Part shown: positions 29,971-38,458 of the stretch, one piece after another
Position numbering within the stretch: the first letter of the stretch is position 1
Layout of the letters: the number at the start of each line of letters is the position of its first letter
From: Streptomyces spinosus
GTDB lineage: Bacteria > Actinomycetota > Actinomycetes > Streptomycetales > Streptomycetaceae
Reading direction: 5' to 3'
Length of the DNA: 64,000 bases
NCBI RefSeq assembly: GCF_020400655.1
Contig: NZ_JAINRC010000004.1
Location: 62,001-126,000, forward strand
The notes under the pieces: generated by a model
The model's database searches: none
Seen by the model: the letters and a program-made list of their open reading frames with translations, nothing else
What the model was told of the DNA's origin: nothing
Made by a program: the position numbers and the translations under genes

Positions 29971-29999
29971 TTGCCGCGCTTTCCGATCTGTGACACACT
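29971..29999 (+). promoter_or_regulatory. Candidate promoter of ectABCD
   Basis: TTGCCG (29971-29976) and CACACT (29994-29999) are separated by 17 nt and resemble a vegetative -35/-10 pair. The -35 is the second of two direct GTTTGCCG copies. The leader to ATG 30123 would be about 115 nt. Osmotic or sigma-factor control of ectoine genes is known in general, but nothing specific is proven here. Confidence 0.4.
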
Positions 30000-30122
30000 C
30001 CACAGCGAATGAGATTTGTACGGATTTGCCGTGGGGCATTACGGACATTTCACCGTCACAGCGAGAACCCTTCGCGTTCGCTCCCGTGCATTTTCGAATT
30101 CGCCTCGCTAAATTCGTGCCGC

Positions 30123-30641
30123 ATGACTGCCGCACCCGCAGACCTGCTCATCGAACAACCGGCGACGACCGACGGAGCCGCGCTCTGGCGTCTCGCCAAG
30201 GAATCGAGAACCCTCGACCTGAACTCCTCCTACAGCTATCTGCTGTGGTGCCGTGACTTCGCCGGCACCTCGGCGGTGGCGCGCGGCGCGGGCGGGGAGC
30301 CGGTCGGCTTCGTCACCGGATACCTGCGGCCGGACCGCCCCCGCACGCTGCTCGTCTGGCAGGTGGCCGTCGACCCCGCCCACCGGGGCCACGGCATCGC
30401 CGCCAAGCTGCTGGACGGGCTGACCGCCCGGCTCGTCGCGGAGCGGGGGATCACCGACGTGGAGACCACCATCACGCCCGGCAACACCGCCTCCGAGCGG
30501 CTGTTCACCTCCTTCGCCGAGCGGCACGGCGCACGGGTGACCCGCGAGGTGCTGTTCCCGGCCGAACTGTTCACGGACGGCCCGCACGACCCCGAAGTCC
30601 TCTACCACATCGGCCCGTTGACCGACTCCACCGCCCACTGA
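30123..30641 (+). CDS. ectA: Diaminobutyrate acetyltransferase EctA
   Basis: EctA acetylates the gamma-amino group of L-2,4-diaminobutyrate in ectoine synthesis. The 172-residue GNAT protein begins with the typical EctA region LIEQPATTDGAALWRLAKES, then LDLNSSYSYLLWCRDFA, GFVTGYLRPDRPRTLLVWQV, the acetyl-CoA loop AHRGHGIAAKLL and ETTITPGNTASERLFTSFA. ATG 30123 fits the family start; an open frame continues 38 codons upstream but has no family similarity. It leads ectABCD and is followed by ectB after 13 nt. Confidence 0.97.
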   Translation: MTAAPADLLIEQPATTDGAALWRLAKESRTLDLNSSYSYLLWCRDFAGTSAVARGAGGEPVGFVTGYLRPDRPRTLLVWQVAVDPAHRGHGIAAKLLDGLTARLVAERGITDVETTITPGNTASERLFTSFAERHGARVTREVLFPAELFTDGPHDPEVLYHIGPLTDSTAH

Positions 30642-30654
30642 GGAGCGAATCACC

Positions 30655-31926
30655 GTGACCATCACCCAGCCCGACCTCAGCGTCTTCGAGACCCTGGAGT
30701 CCGAGGTGCGCAGCTACTGCCGCGGCTGGCCCACCGTCTTCGACCGCGCGCGGGGCAGCCGGATGTACGACGAGGACGGTCATGCGTACCTCGACTTCTT
30801 CGCCGGCGCCGGCTCACTCAACTACGGCCACAACAACCCCGTCCTCAAACGGGCGTTGATCGACTACCTGGAACGGGACGGCGTCACCCACGGCCTGGAC
30901 ATGTCGACCACGGCCAAGCGCACCTTCCTCCAGGCCTTCCAGGACCTGGTCCTGCGCCCGCGCGACCTGCCGTACAAGGTCATGTTCCCCGGGCCGACCG
31001 GCACCAACGCCGTCGAGTCGGCGCTGAAGCTGGCGCGGAAGGTGAAGGGCCGCGAGGCGATCGTGTCGTTCACCAACGCCTTCCACGGCATGTCGCTGGG
31101 CTCCCTCGCCGTGACCGGCAACGCCTTCAAGCGCGCCGGCGCGGGCATCCCGCTGGTGCACGGCACGCCCATGCCGTTCGACAACTACTTCGACGGCACG
31201 GTCCCGGACTTCCTGTGGTTCGAGCGGCTGCTGGAGGACCAGGGCTCCGGGCTGAACAAGCCCGCCGCCGTGATCGTGGAGACCGTGCAGGGCGAGGGCG
31301 GCATCAACGTGGCCCGGCCCGAGTGGCTGCGCGCGCTGAAGGAGCTGTGCGAGCGGCAGGACATGCTGCTGATCGTCGACGACATCCAGATGGGCTGCGG
31401 CCGTACCGGCGCGTTCTTCTCCTTCGAGGAAGCCGGCATCACCCCGGACATCGTCACCGTGTCGAAGTCGATCAGCGGCTACGGGCTGCCGATGTCGCTG
31501 TGCCTGTTCAAGCCCGAGCTGGACGTGTGGGAGCCGGGCGAGCACAACGGCACCTTCCGCGGCAACAACCCGGCCTTCGTGACCGCCACCGCCGCCCTGG
31601 AGACGTACTGGACCGACGGCGCGGCCATGGAGAAGCAGACCCGCGCCCGGGGCGAGCAGGTGGAGCAGGCCCTGATCTCCATCACCGAGGAGAACCTGGC
31701 CGACGTGAAGGAGTACCGCGGCCGCGGGCTCGTGTGGGGCCTGGAGTTCCACGACACGTCCCGGGCCTCCCGGGTCGCCCGCCGCGCCTTCGAGCTCGGG
31801 CTGCTGATCGAGACGTCCGGCCCCCGGGGCGAGGTCGTCAAGCTGCTGCCGGCCCTGACCATCACGCGCGACGAGCTGGACGAAGGACTCGGCGTCCTCG
31901 CCCGCGCCGTCCGCGAGACCGCCTGA
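30655..31926 (+). CDS. ectB: Diaminobutyrate-2-oxoglutarate transaminase EctB
   Basis: EctB makes L-2,4-diaminobutyrate from aspartate semialdehyde and glutamate. The 423-residue class III aminotransferase shows EVRSYCRGWPTVFDRARG, FFAGAGSLNYGHNNPVLK, MFPGPTGTNAVESALKLARK and the aspartate in LLIVDDIQMGCGRTGAFFSF. The PLP lysine lies in VTVSKSISGYGLPMSL near residue 278. GTG 30655 has GAGGAG upstream. It is close to the family length of about 420. Confidence 0.97.
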   Translation: MTITQPDLSVFETLESEVRSYCRGWPTVFDRARGSRMYDEDGHAYLDFFAGAGSLNYGHNNPVLKRALIDYLERDGVTHGLDMSTTAKRTFLQAFQDLVLRPRDLPYKVMFPGPTGTNAVESALKLARKVKGREAIVSFTNAFHGMSLGSLAVTGNAFKRAGAGIPLVHGTPMPFDNYFDGTVPDFLWFERLLEDQGSGLNKPAAVIVETVQGEGGINVARPEWLRALKELCERQDMLLIVDDIQMGCGRTGAFFSFEEAGITPDIVTVSKSISGYGLPMSLCLFKPELDVWEPGEHNGTFRGNNPAFVTATAALETYWTDGAAMEKQTRARGEQVEQALISITEENLADVKEYRGRGLVWGLEFHDTSRASRVARRAFELGLLIETSGPRGEVVKLLPALTITRDELDEGLGVLARAVRETA

Positions 31927-31956
31927 CCACACCCAGCAAGGAGGAAGTGCACCCCC

Positions 31957-32361
31957 ATGATCGTCCGTTCGTTCAAGGACATCGAAGGCACCGACCGGCA
32001 CGTCAGGGCGAAGTCCGGCACCTGGGAGAGCAAGCGGATCGTCCTCGCCAAGGAGCGCGTCGGCTTCTCCCTGCACGAGACCATCCTGTACGCCGGGACC
32101 GAGACGTCGATGTGGTACGCCAACCACATCGAGGCCGTCGTCTGCACCAGGGGCGAGGCCGAACTCACCGACCAGGAGACCGGGAAGACGTACACCATCA
32201 CCCCCGGCACCATGTACCTCCTCGACGGCCACGAGCGGCACACGCTGCGCGTCAAGGAGGACTTCCACTGCATCTGCGTGTTCAACCCGCCGGTCACCGG
32301 CCGGGAGGACCACGACGAGAACGGCGTCTACCCCCTGCTCACCGAGCCCGAGGAGGTGTGA
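31957..32361 (+). CDS. ectC: Ectoine synthase EctC
   Basis: EctC closes N-acetyl-diaminobutyrate to ectoine. The 134-residue cupin starts [16 protein letters not shown], a typical EctC start. It has [20 protein letters not shown], then the cupin motif [20 protein letters not shown] carrying metal-ligand residues, and the closing [29 protein letters not shown] precedes ATG 31957. EctD follows after 6 nt. Confidence 0.97.
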   Translation: MIVRSFKDIEGTDRHVRAKSGTWESKRIVLAKERVGFSLHETILYAGTETSMWYANHIEAVVCTRGEAELTDQETGKTYTITPGTMYLLDGHERHTLRVKEDFHCICVFNPPVTGREDHDENGVYPLLTEPEEV

Positions 32362-32367
32362 GGACCC

Positions 32368-33261
32368 ATGACCACCGCCACCGTGAAGGACCTCTACCCG
32401 ACCCGCGGCACCGCCGAGGTGACCGTCCCCCGTCAGGACCCCGTCCTGTGGGGTGCCCCGGACACCCCGGGTCCGATCGGGACGGCCGATCTCCAGGCGT
32501 ACGAGCGGGACGGCTTCCTCGCCGTCGACCAGCTGATCGGCCCGGACGAGGTCGAGGTCTGCAAGCGTGAGCTGGACCGGCTGGTCGCCGACCCGGCGAT
32601 CCGTGCCGACGAGCGCTCGATCGTGGAGCCCGGGTCCAAGGAGATCCGCTCGGTCTTCGAGGTGCACCGGATCAGCGAGGTGTTCGCGAACCTGGTGCGC
32701 GATCCGCGCGTGGTCGGCCGCGCCCGGCAGATCCTCGGCTCGGACGTGTACGTCCACCAGTCCCGGATCAACGTCAAGCCGGGTTTCGGCGCGAGCGGCT
32801 TCTACTGGCACTCGGACTTCGAGACCTGGCACGCCGAGGACGGCCTGCCGAACATGCGCACGGTGTCCGTCTCCATCGCGCTGACCGAGAACCACGACAC
32901 CAACGGCGGCCTGATGATCATGCCGGGTTCGCACCGGACGTTCCTGGGCTGCGCCGGTGCCACGCCGAAGGACAACTACAAGAAGTCCCTTCAGATGCAG
33001 GACGCGGGCACGCCGTCGGACGAGGCGCTGACCGCGCTGGCGGGCGAGCACGGCATCCGGCTGTTCACCGGCAGGGCCGGCTCGGCGACCTGGTTCGACT
33101 GCAACGCCATGCACGGCTCCGGCGACAACATCACGCCGTTCCCGCGCAGCAACGTCTTCATCGTGTTCAACAGCGTGGAGAACACGGCGGTGGAGCCGTT
33201 CGCGGCGCCGGTGCGGCGGCCGGAGTTCATCGGGGCGAGGGACTTCACCCCGGTGCGGTAG
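32368..33261 (+). CDS. ectD: Ectoine 5-hydroxylase EctD
   Basis: EctD is an Fe(II)/2-oxoglutarate dioxygenase that forms 5-hydroxyectoine. The 297-residue protein has the EctD signature around FGASGFYWHSDFETWHAEDG, supplying the HxD iron ligands. LMIMPGSHRTFLGC and the distal histidine in CNAMHGSGDNITPFPRSN follow. The usual N-terminal part (YPTRGTAEV, WGAPDTPGPI) is present. A strong terminator lies just downstream, so ectABCD is one operon giving both ectoine and hydroxyectoine. Confidence 0.97.
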   Translation: MTTATVKDLYPTRGTAEVTVPRQDPVLWGAPDTPGPIGTADLQAYERDGFLAVDQLIGPDEVEVCKRELDRLVADPAIRADERSIVEPGSKEIRSVFEVHRISEVFANLVRDPRVVGRARQILGSDVYVHQSRINVKPGFGASGFYWHSDFETWHAEDGLPNMRTVSVSIALTENHDTNGGLMIMPGSHRTFLGCAGATPKDNYKKSLQMQDAGTPSDEALTALAGEHGIRLFTGRAGSATWFDCNAMHGSGDNITPFPRSNVFIVFNSVENTAVEPFAAPVRRPEFIGARDFTPVR

Positions 33262-33277
33262 CCGCCCCCCGACCACC

Positions 33278-33317
33278 GGGCCGGGGCCTCCTCGTGTGGG
33301 ACGGGAGGCCCCGGCCC
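33278..33317. terminator. Bidirectional terminator between ectD and the convergent PLP-enzyme gene
   Basis: The perfect 14-nt arms GGGCCGGGGCCTCC (33278-33291) and GGAGGCCCCGGCCC (33304-33317) enclose a 12-nt loop. The hairpin sits 16 nt after the ectD stop and 31 nt from the stop of the convergent gene, so it can serve both transcripts. Confidence 0.88.
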
Positions 33318-33347
33318 GGTCGTGCCGGCCGGACGGCGGCCGGCGGG

Positions 33348-34409
33348 TCAGCCGGCCAGCGCCTCCAGCAGCCGGTCCACGTCGGCGGCCGTGTTGTACA
33401 GGTGGAAGGCCGCGCGCAGGTTGCCCGCGCGGTCGGAGACCTCGATGCCCGCCTCGCTCAGCCCGGCCTGCCGGGAGCCCAGTGCGGGAACCGAGACGAT
33501 CGCCGAGCCCGGGGCGGGCACCGGCTCGTGACCGAGGCCGGCGAGACCGGCGCGGAACCGGTCGGCGAGGGCGACGTCGTGGGCGTGCACGGCGTCCACC
33601 CCGAGTTCCTCGATCAGCTCCAGCGAGCGCCGCAGTCCCGCGAAGGTGAACAGCGCGTGGGTGAGGTCGAACCGCCGGGCGGAGCGGGCGAGCTCGGCCA
33701 CCGGGCCGTAGCAGCTGTCCCACGGCCGCTCGGCCGCGACCCAGCCGGCGAGCAGCGGGGTCAGCCCGCCGAAGTCTTCGGGGACGGTGAGGAAGGCGGC
33801 GCCGTGCGGACCCAGCAGCCACTTGAAGGAGACGCTCGCGGTGAAGTCGTAGGCGTCCGCCTCCACCGGGAGCCAGCCGGCGGCCTGGGAGAAGTCGACG
33901 TAGGTGCGGGCGCCGTGGGCGCGGGCGGCCTCGCGCAGGGCGGTCAGGTCGGCGATCCGGCCGTCGGCGGACTGGGCGGCGCTGACCGCGACGAGCGCGG
34001 TGCCCGGCCGGACGGACTCGGCGATCCGCTCCAGCGGGACCGTGCGGACCTTGAGGTCGCCGCGGACGTGGAAGGCGTTGAGCACGGAGGTGAAGTCGTC
34101 CTCGGCGGTGAGGACTTCGGCGCCCGCCGGGAGCGAGGCGGCGATCACACCGGTGTGCGCGGCGACCGAGGCGCCCGCCGCGACCCGGGTGACCGGGACG
34201 CCGGCGAGCCGGGCGAACGCGGCCCGGCTCGACTCCACGTCCTCGTACAGCGGGGTCAGCGGCCGGCCCTCGGCCCGCATGAGCGCCGCCTCCTGGAGGG
34301 CGGCGACGGTGCGGGCCGGCAGCAGGCCGTTGCTCGCGGTGTTGAGGTAGATGCTCTTCGGGGTGAACTCGGCGCGGACGAGGCTCTCGAACGTCTCCGT
34401 GGGCTCCAT
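33348..34409 (-). CDS. Class V aminotransferase-fold PLP enzyme (cysteine desulfurase/kynureninase-like)
   Basis: The 353-residue fold-type I protein begins IYLNTASNGLLPARTVAAL, typical of the desulfurase-like class V branch. It has AAGASVAAHTGVIAASLPAG, the conserved SAAQSADGRIADL region and the cofactor aspartate in YVDFSQAAGWLPV. The PLP lysine lies in ASVSFKWLLGPHGAAFLTV near residue 193. Unlike cysteine desulfurases, I see no conserved mobile cysteine loop near the C-terminus, so a transaminase or lyase activity on an unknown substrate is more likely. It lies convergent to ectD. I recall a similar gene next to ect clusters in other Streptomyces, but a link to ectoine is unproven. Confidence 0.85.
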   Translation of the reverse strand: MEPTETFESLVRAEFTPKSIYLNTASNGLLPARTVAALQEAALMRAEGRPLTPLYEDVESSRAAFARLAGVPVTRVAAGASVAAHTGVIAASLPAGAEVLTAEDDFTSVLNAFHVRGDLKVRTVPLERIAESVRPGTALVAVSAAQSADGRIADLTALREAARAHGARTYVDFSQAAGWLPVEADAYDFTASVSFKWLLGPHGAAFLTVPEDFGGLTPLLAGWVAAERPWDSCYGPVAELARSARRFDLTHALFTFAGLRRSLELIEELGVDAVHAHDVALADRFRAGLAGLGHEPVPAPGSAIVSVPALGSRQAGLSEAGIEVSDRAGNLRAAFHLYNTAADVDRLLEALAG

Positions 34410-34504
34410 GGGTCCACTCTGCGGCCCAGGGAACTACACGTCCATCGCGAACTTTTACGTGGTTCCTCTTAGCGGCGCTTATACGACCGCCCCGACCTGC
34501 GCTT

Positions 34505-35224
34505 TCAGCCCTGCTGCGGGACCGCGCACCCGTCCGGCCCGCACGCCTGGGCGTCACCCTGCTCGACGAGCCTCAGCGGCGAGCGCTCGCCCCAGGCCTG
34601 GGTGAGCGCCTGGGTGAAGACCTCGGCGGGCTGGGCGCCGGAGACGCCGTACGTCCGGTCGAGGACGAAGAACGGCACCCCGGTCGCGCCGAGCTGGGCG
34701 GCCTCGCGCTCGTCGGCGCGGACCTCGTCGGCGTAGCGGGCGGGGTCGGCGAGCACCGCGCGGGCGGCGTCGGCGTCCAGTCCCGCCTCGACGGCCAGCT
34801 CCACCAGGCGTTCGTCGCCCTCGGTGAAGACGGACCGCTCCTCGGCGAAGTTCGCCCGGTAGAGGATCTGGATCAGCTCGTCCTGCCGGCCCCGCTCCTT
34901 GGCGAAGTGCAGCAGGCGGTGCATGTCGAAGGTGTTGCCGTGGTCGCGGTCCCGGGTGCGGTAGTCCAGGCCCTCGGCGGCGGCCTGGGCGGCCAGGTTG
35001 TCCTCGCCGGCCTGGGCCTGCGCCTCGCTCATGCCGTACTTCCTGGTCAGCATGGTGAGCACCGGCTGGACGTCGCCCTTGGCGCGGCCCGGGTCCAGTT
35101 CGAAGGAGCGGTGCACCACCTCGACGTAATCGCGGTGCGGGAAGGCAGCCAGCGCCTTCTCGAAGCGGGCCTTGCCCACGTAGCACCAGGGGCAGGCGAT
35201 GTCGCTCCAGATCTCGACGCGCAT
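34505..35224 (-). CDS. DsbA-family oxidoreductase, FrnE-like
   Basis: A cytoplasmic thioredoxin-fold protein of 239 residues with the active site CPWC in EIWSDIACPWCYVGK near residue 13. It carries the helical insertion and the cis-proline segment GATGVPFFVLDRTYGVSGAQP near residue 185, matching the DsbA/FrnE/2-hydroxychromene-carboxylate isomerase branch. No signal peptide is seen, so it acts inside the cell, possibly in oxidative-stress repair or polyketide-related isomerisation. A second cysteine pair near the end, CGPDGCAVP, is unusual and may be redox-active or metal-binding. In the upstream gap the 10-nt palindrome TGAACGTTCA (35279-35288) could be an operator. Confidence 0.92.
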   Translation of the reverse strand: MRVEIWSDIACPWCYVGKARFEKALAAFPHRDYVEVVHRSFELDPGRAKGDVQPVLTMLTRKYGMSEAQAQAGEDNLAAQAAAEGLDYRTRDRDHGNTFDMHRLLHFAKERGRQDELIQILYRANFAEERSVFTEGDERLVELAVEAGLDADAARAVLADPARYADEVRADEREAAQLGATGVPFFVLDRTYGVSGAQPAEVFTQALTQAWGERSPLRLVEQGDAQACGPDGCAVPQQG

Positions 35225-35328
35225 GTCTTCGGTTCTCTCCAGGTCGTACGGGCGCGGGGGCTCTCCCCGACCGGTGCGTGAACGTTCAAGCAGCCGGTTT
35301 CATTCCCGGGCCGCCGCGCCCGCGAGCC

Positions 35329-35931
35329 TCAGCCACCGTCCCGCAGGCCGCCCGGCCCGCCGGGCCGGAACGCGATGTGGTCGTACCTCACCGCGCACCC
35401 CTCCCCCACCGGCGACTGCGCCATGAACCCGACCAGCACGGCACCCGCCTCCTCCTCCCCCAGGGTGAAGAACCGGACGAAGGTCCAGCGCACGCCGTCC
35501 CGGGAGGCGTGGAAGGCGAAGGCCCGCCCCGTCCGGCTGACCCGCAGCCACACCGAGTCCCCGTCCACCGTGAAGGAGTTGGCGTCGTCGGAGCGCCCCC
35601 GGGTGACCACCGTGCACACGGTGGGCACGTCCGGGGAGTACTCCAGACAGAGCTTGGCCCAGGCCCGCTCGCCCGCGTGGACGTACAGCACCCCGGCGTC
35701 GAACGCGTCCCGGAACCCCACGGAGACCCGGGCGACCAGCCGGAAGTCCCCTTCCGGCGGCGCGCCGAGCAGCCGGGGCGCGTCGGAGGCGGGTTCCAGT
35801 GCGTCACCGTCCGGCGGCACGAACCGGTCCTGACGCGGCCCGGCCCGCCCGGTCAGCACACCGTCCTCGTAGGACCAGTGACCGTCCGGGCCGTGGGCCT
35901 CGAGCGGGAAGGGCACCTCGGGAATGTCCAA
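35329..35931 (-). CDS. DUF1349 domain protein (concanavalin-like beta-sandwich)
   Basis: The 200-residue protein is predicted to be all-beta and shows the DUF1349/YesU-like features GDFRLVARVSVGFRDAFDAGVLYVHAG-type strands (only part quoted) and WAKLCLEYSPD. SVWLRVSRTGRAFAFHASRDG and VGEGCAVRYDHIAFRP follow. Such proteins have a laminarinase-like jelly roll and are often found near sugar-catabolism genes. No signal peptide is visible. It lies 31 nt downstream of the aldehyde dehydrogenase gene in the same direction, so the two are probably co-transcribed under the IclR regulator. The function is unknown. Confidence 0.85.
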   Translation of the reverse strand: MDIPEVPFPLEAHGPDGHWSYEDGVLTGRAGPRQDRFVPPDGDALEPASDAPRLLGAPPEGDFRLVARVSVGFRDAFDAGVLYVHAGERAWAKLCLEYSPDVPTVCTVVTRGRSDDANSFTVDGDSVWLRVSRTGRAFAFHASRDGVRWTFVRFFTLGEEEAGAVLVGFMAQSPVGEGCAVRYDHIAFRPGGPGGLRDGG

Positions 35932-35962
35932 GTCCGTCTGCCTCTCCTCACCCTCCTCGGCG

Positions 35963-37492
35963 CTACCGCTCCAGAATCCCGTTGAACCGCCGCGGGAGCC
36001 CCAGGGGGTTGTCGTCCTTCAGCTCGTCCGGCAGCAGGGCCTCGGGCGCGTTCTGGTAGACCACCGGCCGCAGCCACCGCTCGATGGCGGTACCGCCGAC
36101 GGACGTCGACGTGGACGTGGTGGCCGGGTAAGGCCCCCCGTGATGCTGCGCGGGCGCCACCGCGACCCCCGTCGGCCAGCCGTTGACCAGCACACGCCCG
36201 GCGAGCGGCGTCAGCTCGGCGAGCAGCTCCGGGCCCCGCCCCCGCCCGGCGGCCTCGTCCGAGGACACCTGGACGGTCGCCGTGAGGTTGCCGGGCAGCC
36301 GCGACAGCACCGCCGTGGCCTCGGCCTCGTCCGCGTAGCGGGCCACCACGGTGACCGGCCCGAAGCACTCCTCCAGCAGCAGGTCGTACGCGCCCCGCGT
36401 GGCCAGCTTCTGCGCCGGCACCGTGAGGAACCCGGCGCTGACCGCGTGTTCGCCGCCCGCGCCCGGGGTGACCGGCGACTCGACGTCCGGCAGCTCGGCG
36501 CGCTCGGCGACCCCGGCGACGAAGTTGTCCCGCATGCGGTGGTCGAGCAGCACCCCGGCGTCGGTGTCGCTGACGGCGTCGGTCAGGGACTTCACCAGCC
36601 GGTCGCCGGCCGCGCCGGACGGCACCAGCACCAGGCCGGGCTTGACGCAGAACTGGCCCACACCGAGCGTCATCGACCCGGCGAGCCCGCCGCCGATCTC
36701 CTCGGCCCGCTCGGCCGCGGCGGCCTCGGTGACCAGGACCGGGTTCAGCGAGCCGAGTTCGCCGTGGAACGGGATCGGCACCGGGCGCGCGGCGGCGGCG
36801 TCGAACAGCGCCCGCCCGCCGCGCACCGAGCCGGTGAAGCCGGCCGCGGCGACCAGCGGGTGCTTGATCAGCTCGACGCCCGCCTCGAAGCCGTGCACGA
36901 GTCCGACGACGCCCGCGGGGATGCCGTGCTCGGCGGCGGCCCGGCGCAGCACCTTGGCGACCAGCTCGGACAGGGCGGGGTGGTCGGGGTGGGCCTTGAC
37001 GACGACCGGGCAGCCGGCGGCCAGCGCGCTCGCGGTGTCGCCGCCGGCGACGGAGAAGGCGAAGGGGAAGTTGGAGGCGGAGTAGACGGCGACGACGCCG
37101 AGCGGCACCTTGTAGCGGCGCAGGTCCGGGACGGGCGGGGTGGCGGTGTCGTCGGGGTGGTTGATGATGACGTCGAGGAAGGCGCCCTCGTCGACGATGT
37201 CGGCGAAGGCCCGCAGCTGGTAGCAGGTGCGGGCGAGTTCGCCGGTCAGCCGGGCGGGGCCGAGCGCGGTCTCGGCGTCGGCGGTCTCGACGAGGCCGTC
37301 CTTCGCCGCGTCGAGACCCGCGGCGGCCGAGCGCAGGAACGCGGCGCGGACCGCGCGGTCGGTGAGGGCGTCGCGCGCGGCGTGGGCCGCCCGGACGGCC
37401 GCGTCCACCTCCTGGGCTGTGGCCTCCACCGCAACCTGTTCACGCTGCTTCCCGGTGCGCGGGTCGACACTCCAGACTGGTGCTGCTGCCAC
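35963..37492 (-). CDS. Aldehyde dehydrogenase, 2-oxoglutarate-semialdehyde dehydrogenase-like
   Basis: The 509-residue NAD(P)-dependent enzyme has the aldehyde dehydrogenase landmarks: YSASNFPFAFSVAGGDTASALAAG near residue 145, PVVVKAHPDHPALS, AAGFTGSVRGGRALF, the general-base glutamate in FHGELGSLNPV, and the catalytic cysteine in LGVGQFCVKPGLV near residue 290. The HPDHP and GQFCVKPG features match the branch that oxidises 2-oxoglutarate semialdehyde, the last step of oxidative uronate and pentose breakdown. GTG 37492 is chosen for its GGGAGGG ribosome site; the frame extends 17 codons further without similarity. It is divergent from an IclR regulator gene, the likely controller. Confidence 0.9.
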   Translation of the reverse strand: MAAAPVWSVDPRTGKQREQVAVEATAQEVDAAVRAAHAARDALTDRAVRAAFLRSAAAGLDAAKDGLVETADAETALGPARLTGELARTCYQLRAFADIVDEGAFLDVIINHPDDTATPPVPDLRRYKVPLGVVAVYSASNFPFAFSVAGGDTASALAAGCPVVVKAHPDHPALSELVAKVLRRAAAEHGIPAGVVGLVHGFEAGVELIKHPLVAAAGFTGSVRGGRALFDAAAARPVPIPFHGELGSLNPVLVTEAAAAERAEEIGGGLAGSMTLGVGQFCVKPGLVLVPSGAAGDRLVKSLTDAVSDTDAGVLLDHRMRDNFVAGVAERAELPDVESPVTPGAGGEHAVSAGFLTVPAQKLATRGAYDLLLEECFGPVTVVARYADEAEATAVLSRLPGNLTATVQVSSDEAAGRGRGPELLAELTPLAGRVLVNGWPTGVAVAPAQHHGGPYPATTSTSTSVGGTAIERWLRPVVYQNAPEALLPDELKDDNPLGLPRRFNGILER

Positions 37493-37552
37493 CGCGGGTC
37501 CCTCCCAGTAAAGGCCGCATTGTCTACGACGATCCAGGCTCACCCATCAGCC

Positions 37553-37572
37553 GCGTTCGATATACTGAACGC
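37553..37572. promoter_or_regulatory. Inverted repeat between aldehyde dehydrogenase and IclR genes
   Basis: GCGTTC (37553-37558) and GAACGC (37567-37572) are perfect arms around GATATACT, inside the 152-nt divergent gap. IclR proteins bind short palindromes in such gaps, so this is the best candidate operator. A TATAAC (37607-37612) could be the -10 for the regulator gene. Confidence 0.45.
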
Positions 37573-37644
37573 TGTCTCTGATGATGAATACGCTGCTCGG
37601 AGACTATATAACTCAGGTCCTGTCGAACGAAGGGGTCAAGGGCG

Positions 37645-38418
37645 ATGACGGCAGGCGACACAGGGGGCGGGGCGCAGGTCAAGTCCGCGGTACGGACCGT
37701 TGAGCTGCTCGAATACTTCGCCGGCCGGCCCGGTATGCACTCCCTCGCGGCCGTCCAGGAGGCCGTGGGATATCCCAAGTCCAGCCTGTACATGCTGCTG
37801 CGCACGCTCGTGGAGCTGGGCTGGGTGGAGACGGACGCGACGGGCACGCGGTACGGCATCGGGGTGCGGGCGCTGCTGGTCGGTACGTCGTACATCGACG
37901 GCGACGAGGTGGTGGCCGCCGCCCGCCCGACCCTGGACCGGCTCTCCGACGACACCACGGAGACCATCCACCTGGCCCGGCTCGACGGGACCAACGTGGT
38001 CTACCTGGCCACCCGCCAGTCCCAGCACTACCTGCGGCCCTTCACCCGCGTCGGCCGCCGGCTCCCGGCCCACTCCACCTCCCTCGGCAAGGCGATCCTC
38101 GCCAGCTACACCGACGAGCAGGTGCGCAAGCTGCTGCCTCAGACGCTGCCCGCGCTCACCGAGCACACCATCACCGACCGGGAGAAGCTCATCGAGGAGC
38201 TGCACCAGGTACGGGAGCAGGGCTTCGCGGTCGACCGCGAGGAGAACACGCTGGGCCTGCGCTGCTTCGGCGTGGCGATCCCGTACCGCACGCCCGCGCG
38301 CGACGCCATCAGCTGCTCGGTGCCGGTGGCCCGGCTGACCCCCGCGCACGAGCAGATGATCAAGGACGCGCTGTTCGACGCGCGGGACCGGCTGACGCTG
38401 GCGACGCGCAGGCTCTGA
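37645..38418 (+). CDS. IclR-family transcriptional regulator
   Basis: The 257-residue protein has an N-terminal winged helix (VKSAVRTVELLEYFAGRPGMHS, then AAVQEAVGYPKSSLYMLLRTL) and the C-terminal IclR ligand-binding domain (TIHLARLDGTNVVYLATRQS, GRRLPAHSTSLGKAILA, GFAVDREENTLGLRCFGVAIPY). It is divergent from the aldehyde dehydrogenase and DUF1349 genes and probably represses them until a sugar-acid breakdown product binds. The ligand is unknown. ATG 37645 has a modest AAGGG ribosome site. Confidence 0.93.
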   Translation: MTAGDTGGGAQVKSAVRTVELLEYFAGRPGMHSLAAVQEAVGYPKSSLYMLLRTLVELGWVETDATGTRYGIGVRALLVGTSYIDGDEVVAAARPTLDRLSDDTTETIHLARLDGTNVVYLATRQSQHYLRPFTRVGRRLPAHSTSLGKAILASYTDEQVRKLLPQTLPALTEHTITDREKLIEELHQVREQGFAVDREENTLGLRCFGVAIPYRTPARDAISCSVPVARLTPAHEQMIKDALFDARDRLTLATRRL

Positions 38419-38445
38419 CCCGCGCCGGCCGCGGTCCGGGGGCCG

Positions 38446-38451
38446 TAGGCT
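38446..38451 (+). promoter_or_regulatory. -10 element TAGGCT for a leaderless acetyltransferase mRNA
   Basis: TAGGCT ends 7 nt before the ATG at 38459, the usual distance between -10 and transcription start. No ribosome site lies between, so transcription and translation probably begin at the same base, as for many Streptomyces leaderless genes. Confidence 0.5.
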
Positions 38452-38458
38452 CGGTGGC

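Larger units (their letters stand above)
29775..30122. other. Gene-free stretch between aminotransferase and ectA
   Basis: This 348-nt gap is the most AT-rich part of the window. It holds a terminator hairpin at 29825-29857 and a candidate ectA promoter near 29971-29999. Two direct copies of GTTTGCCG sit at 29957-29964 and 29969-29976. The long leader from about 30006 to the ectA start could carry further control. I see no convincing reading frame with normal codon bias. Confidence 0.6.

Noticed and set aside
28674..34409. The two class V-fold PLP genes flanking ectABCD as part of ectoine metabolism
   Set aside because: One is separated from ectA by a terminator and its own promoter region, and the other is convergent behind a strong terminator; no ectoine-degradation signature was seen.
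30814..34557. A very long open frame antisense to ectB, ectC and ectD
   Set aside because: It is a GC-skew shadow: arginine/glycine/valine-rich, without domains, and lying opposite four well-supported genes.
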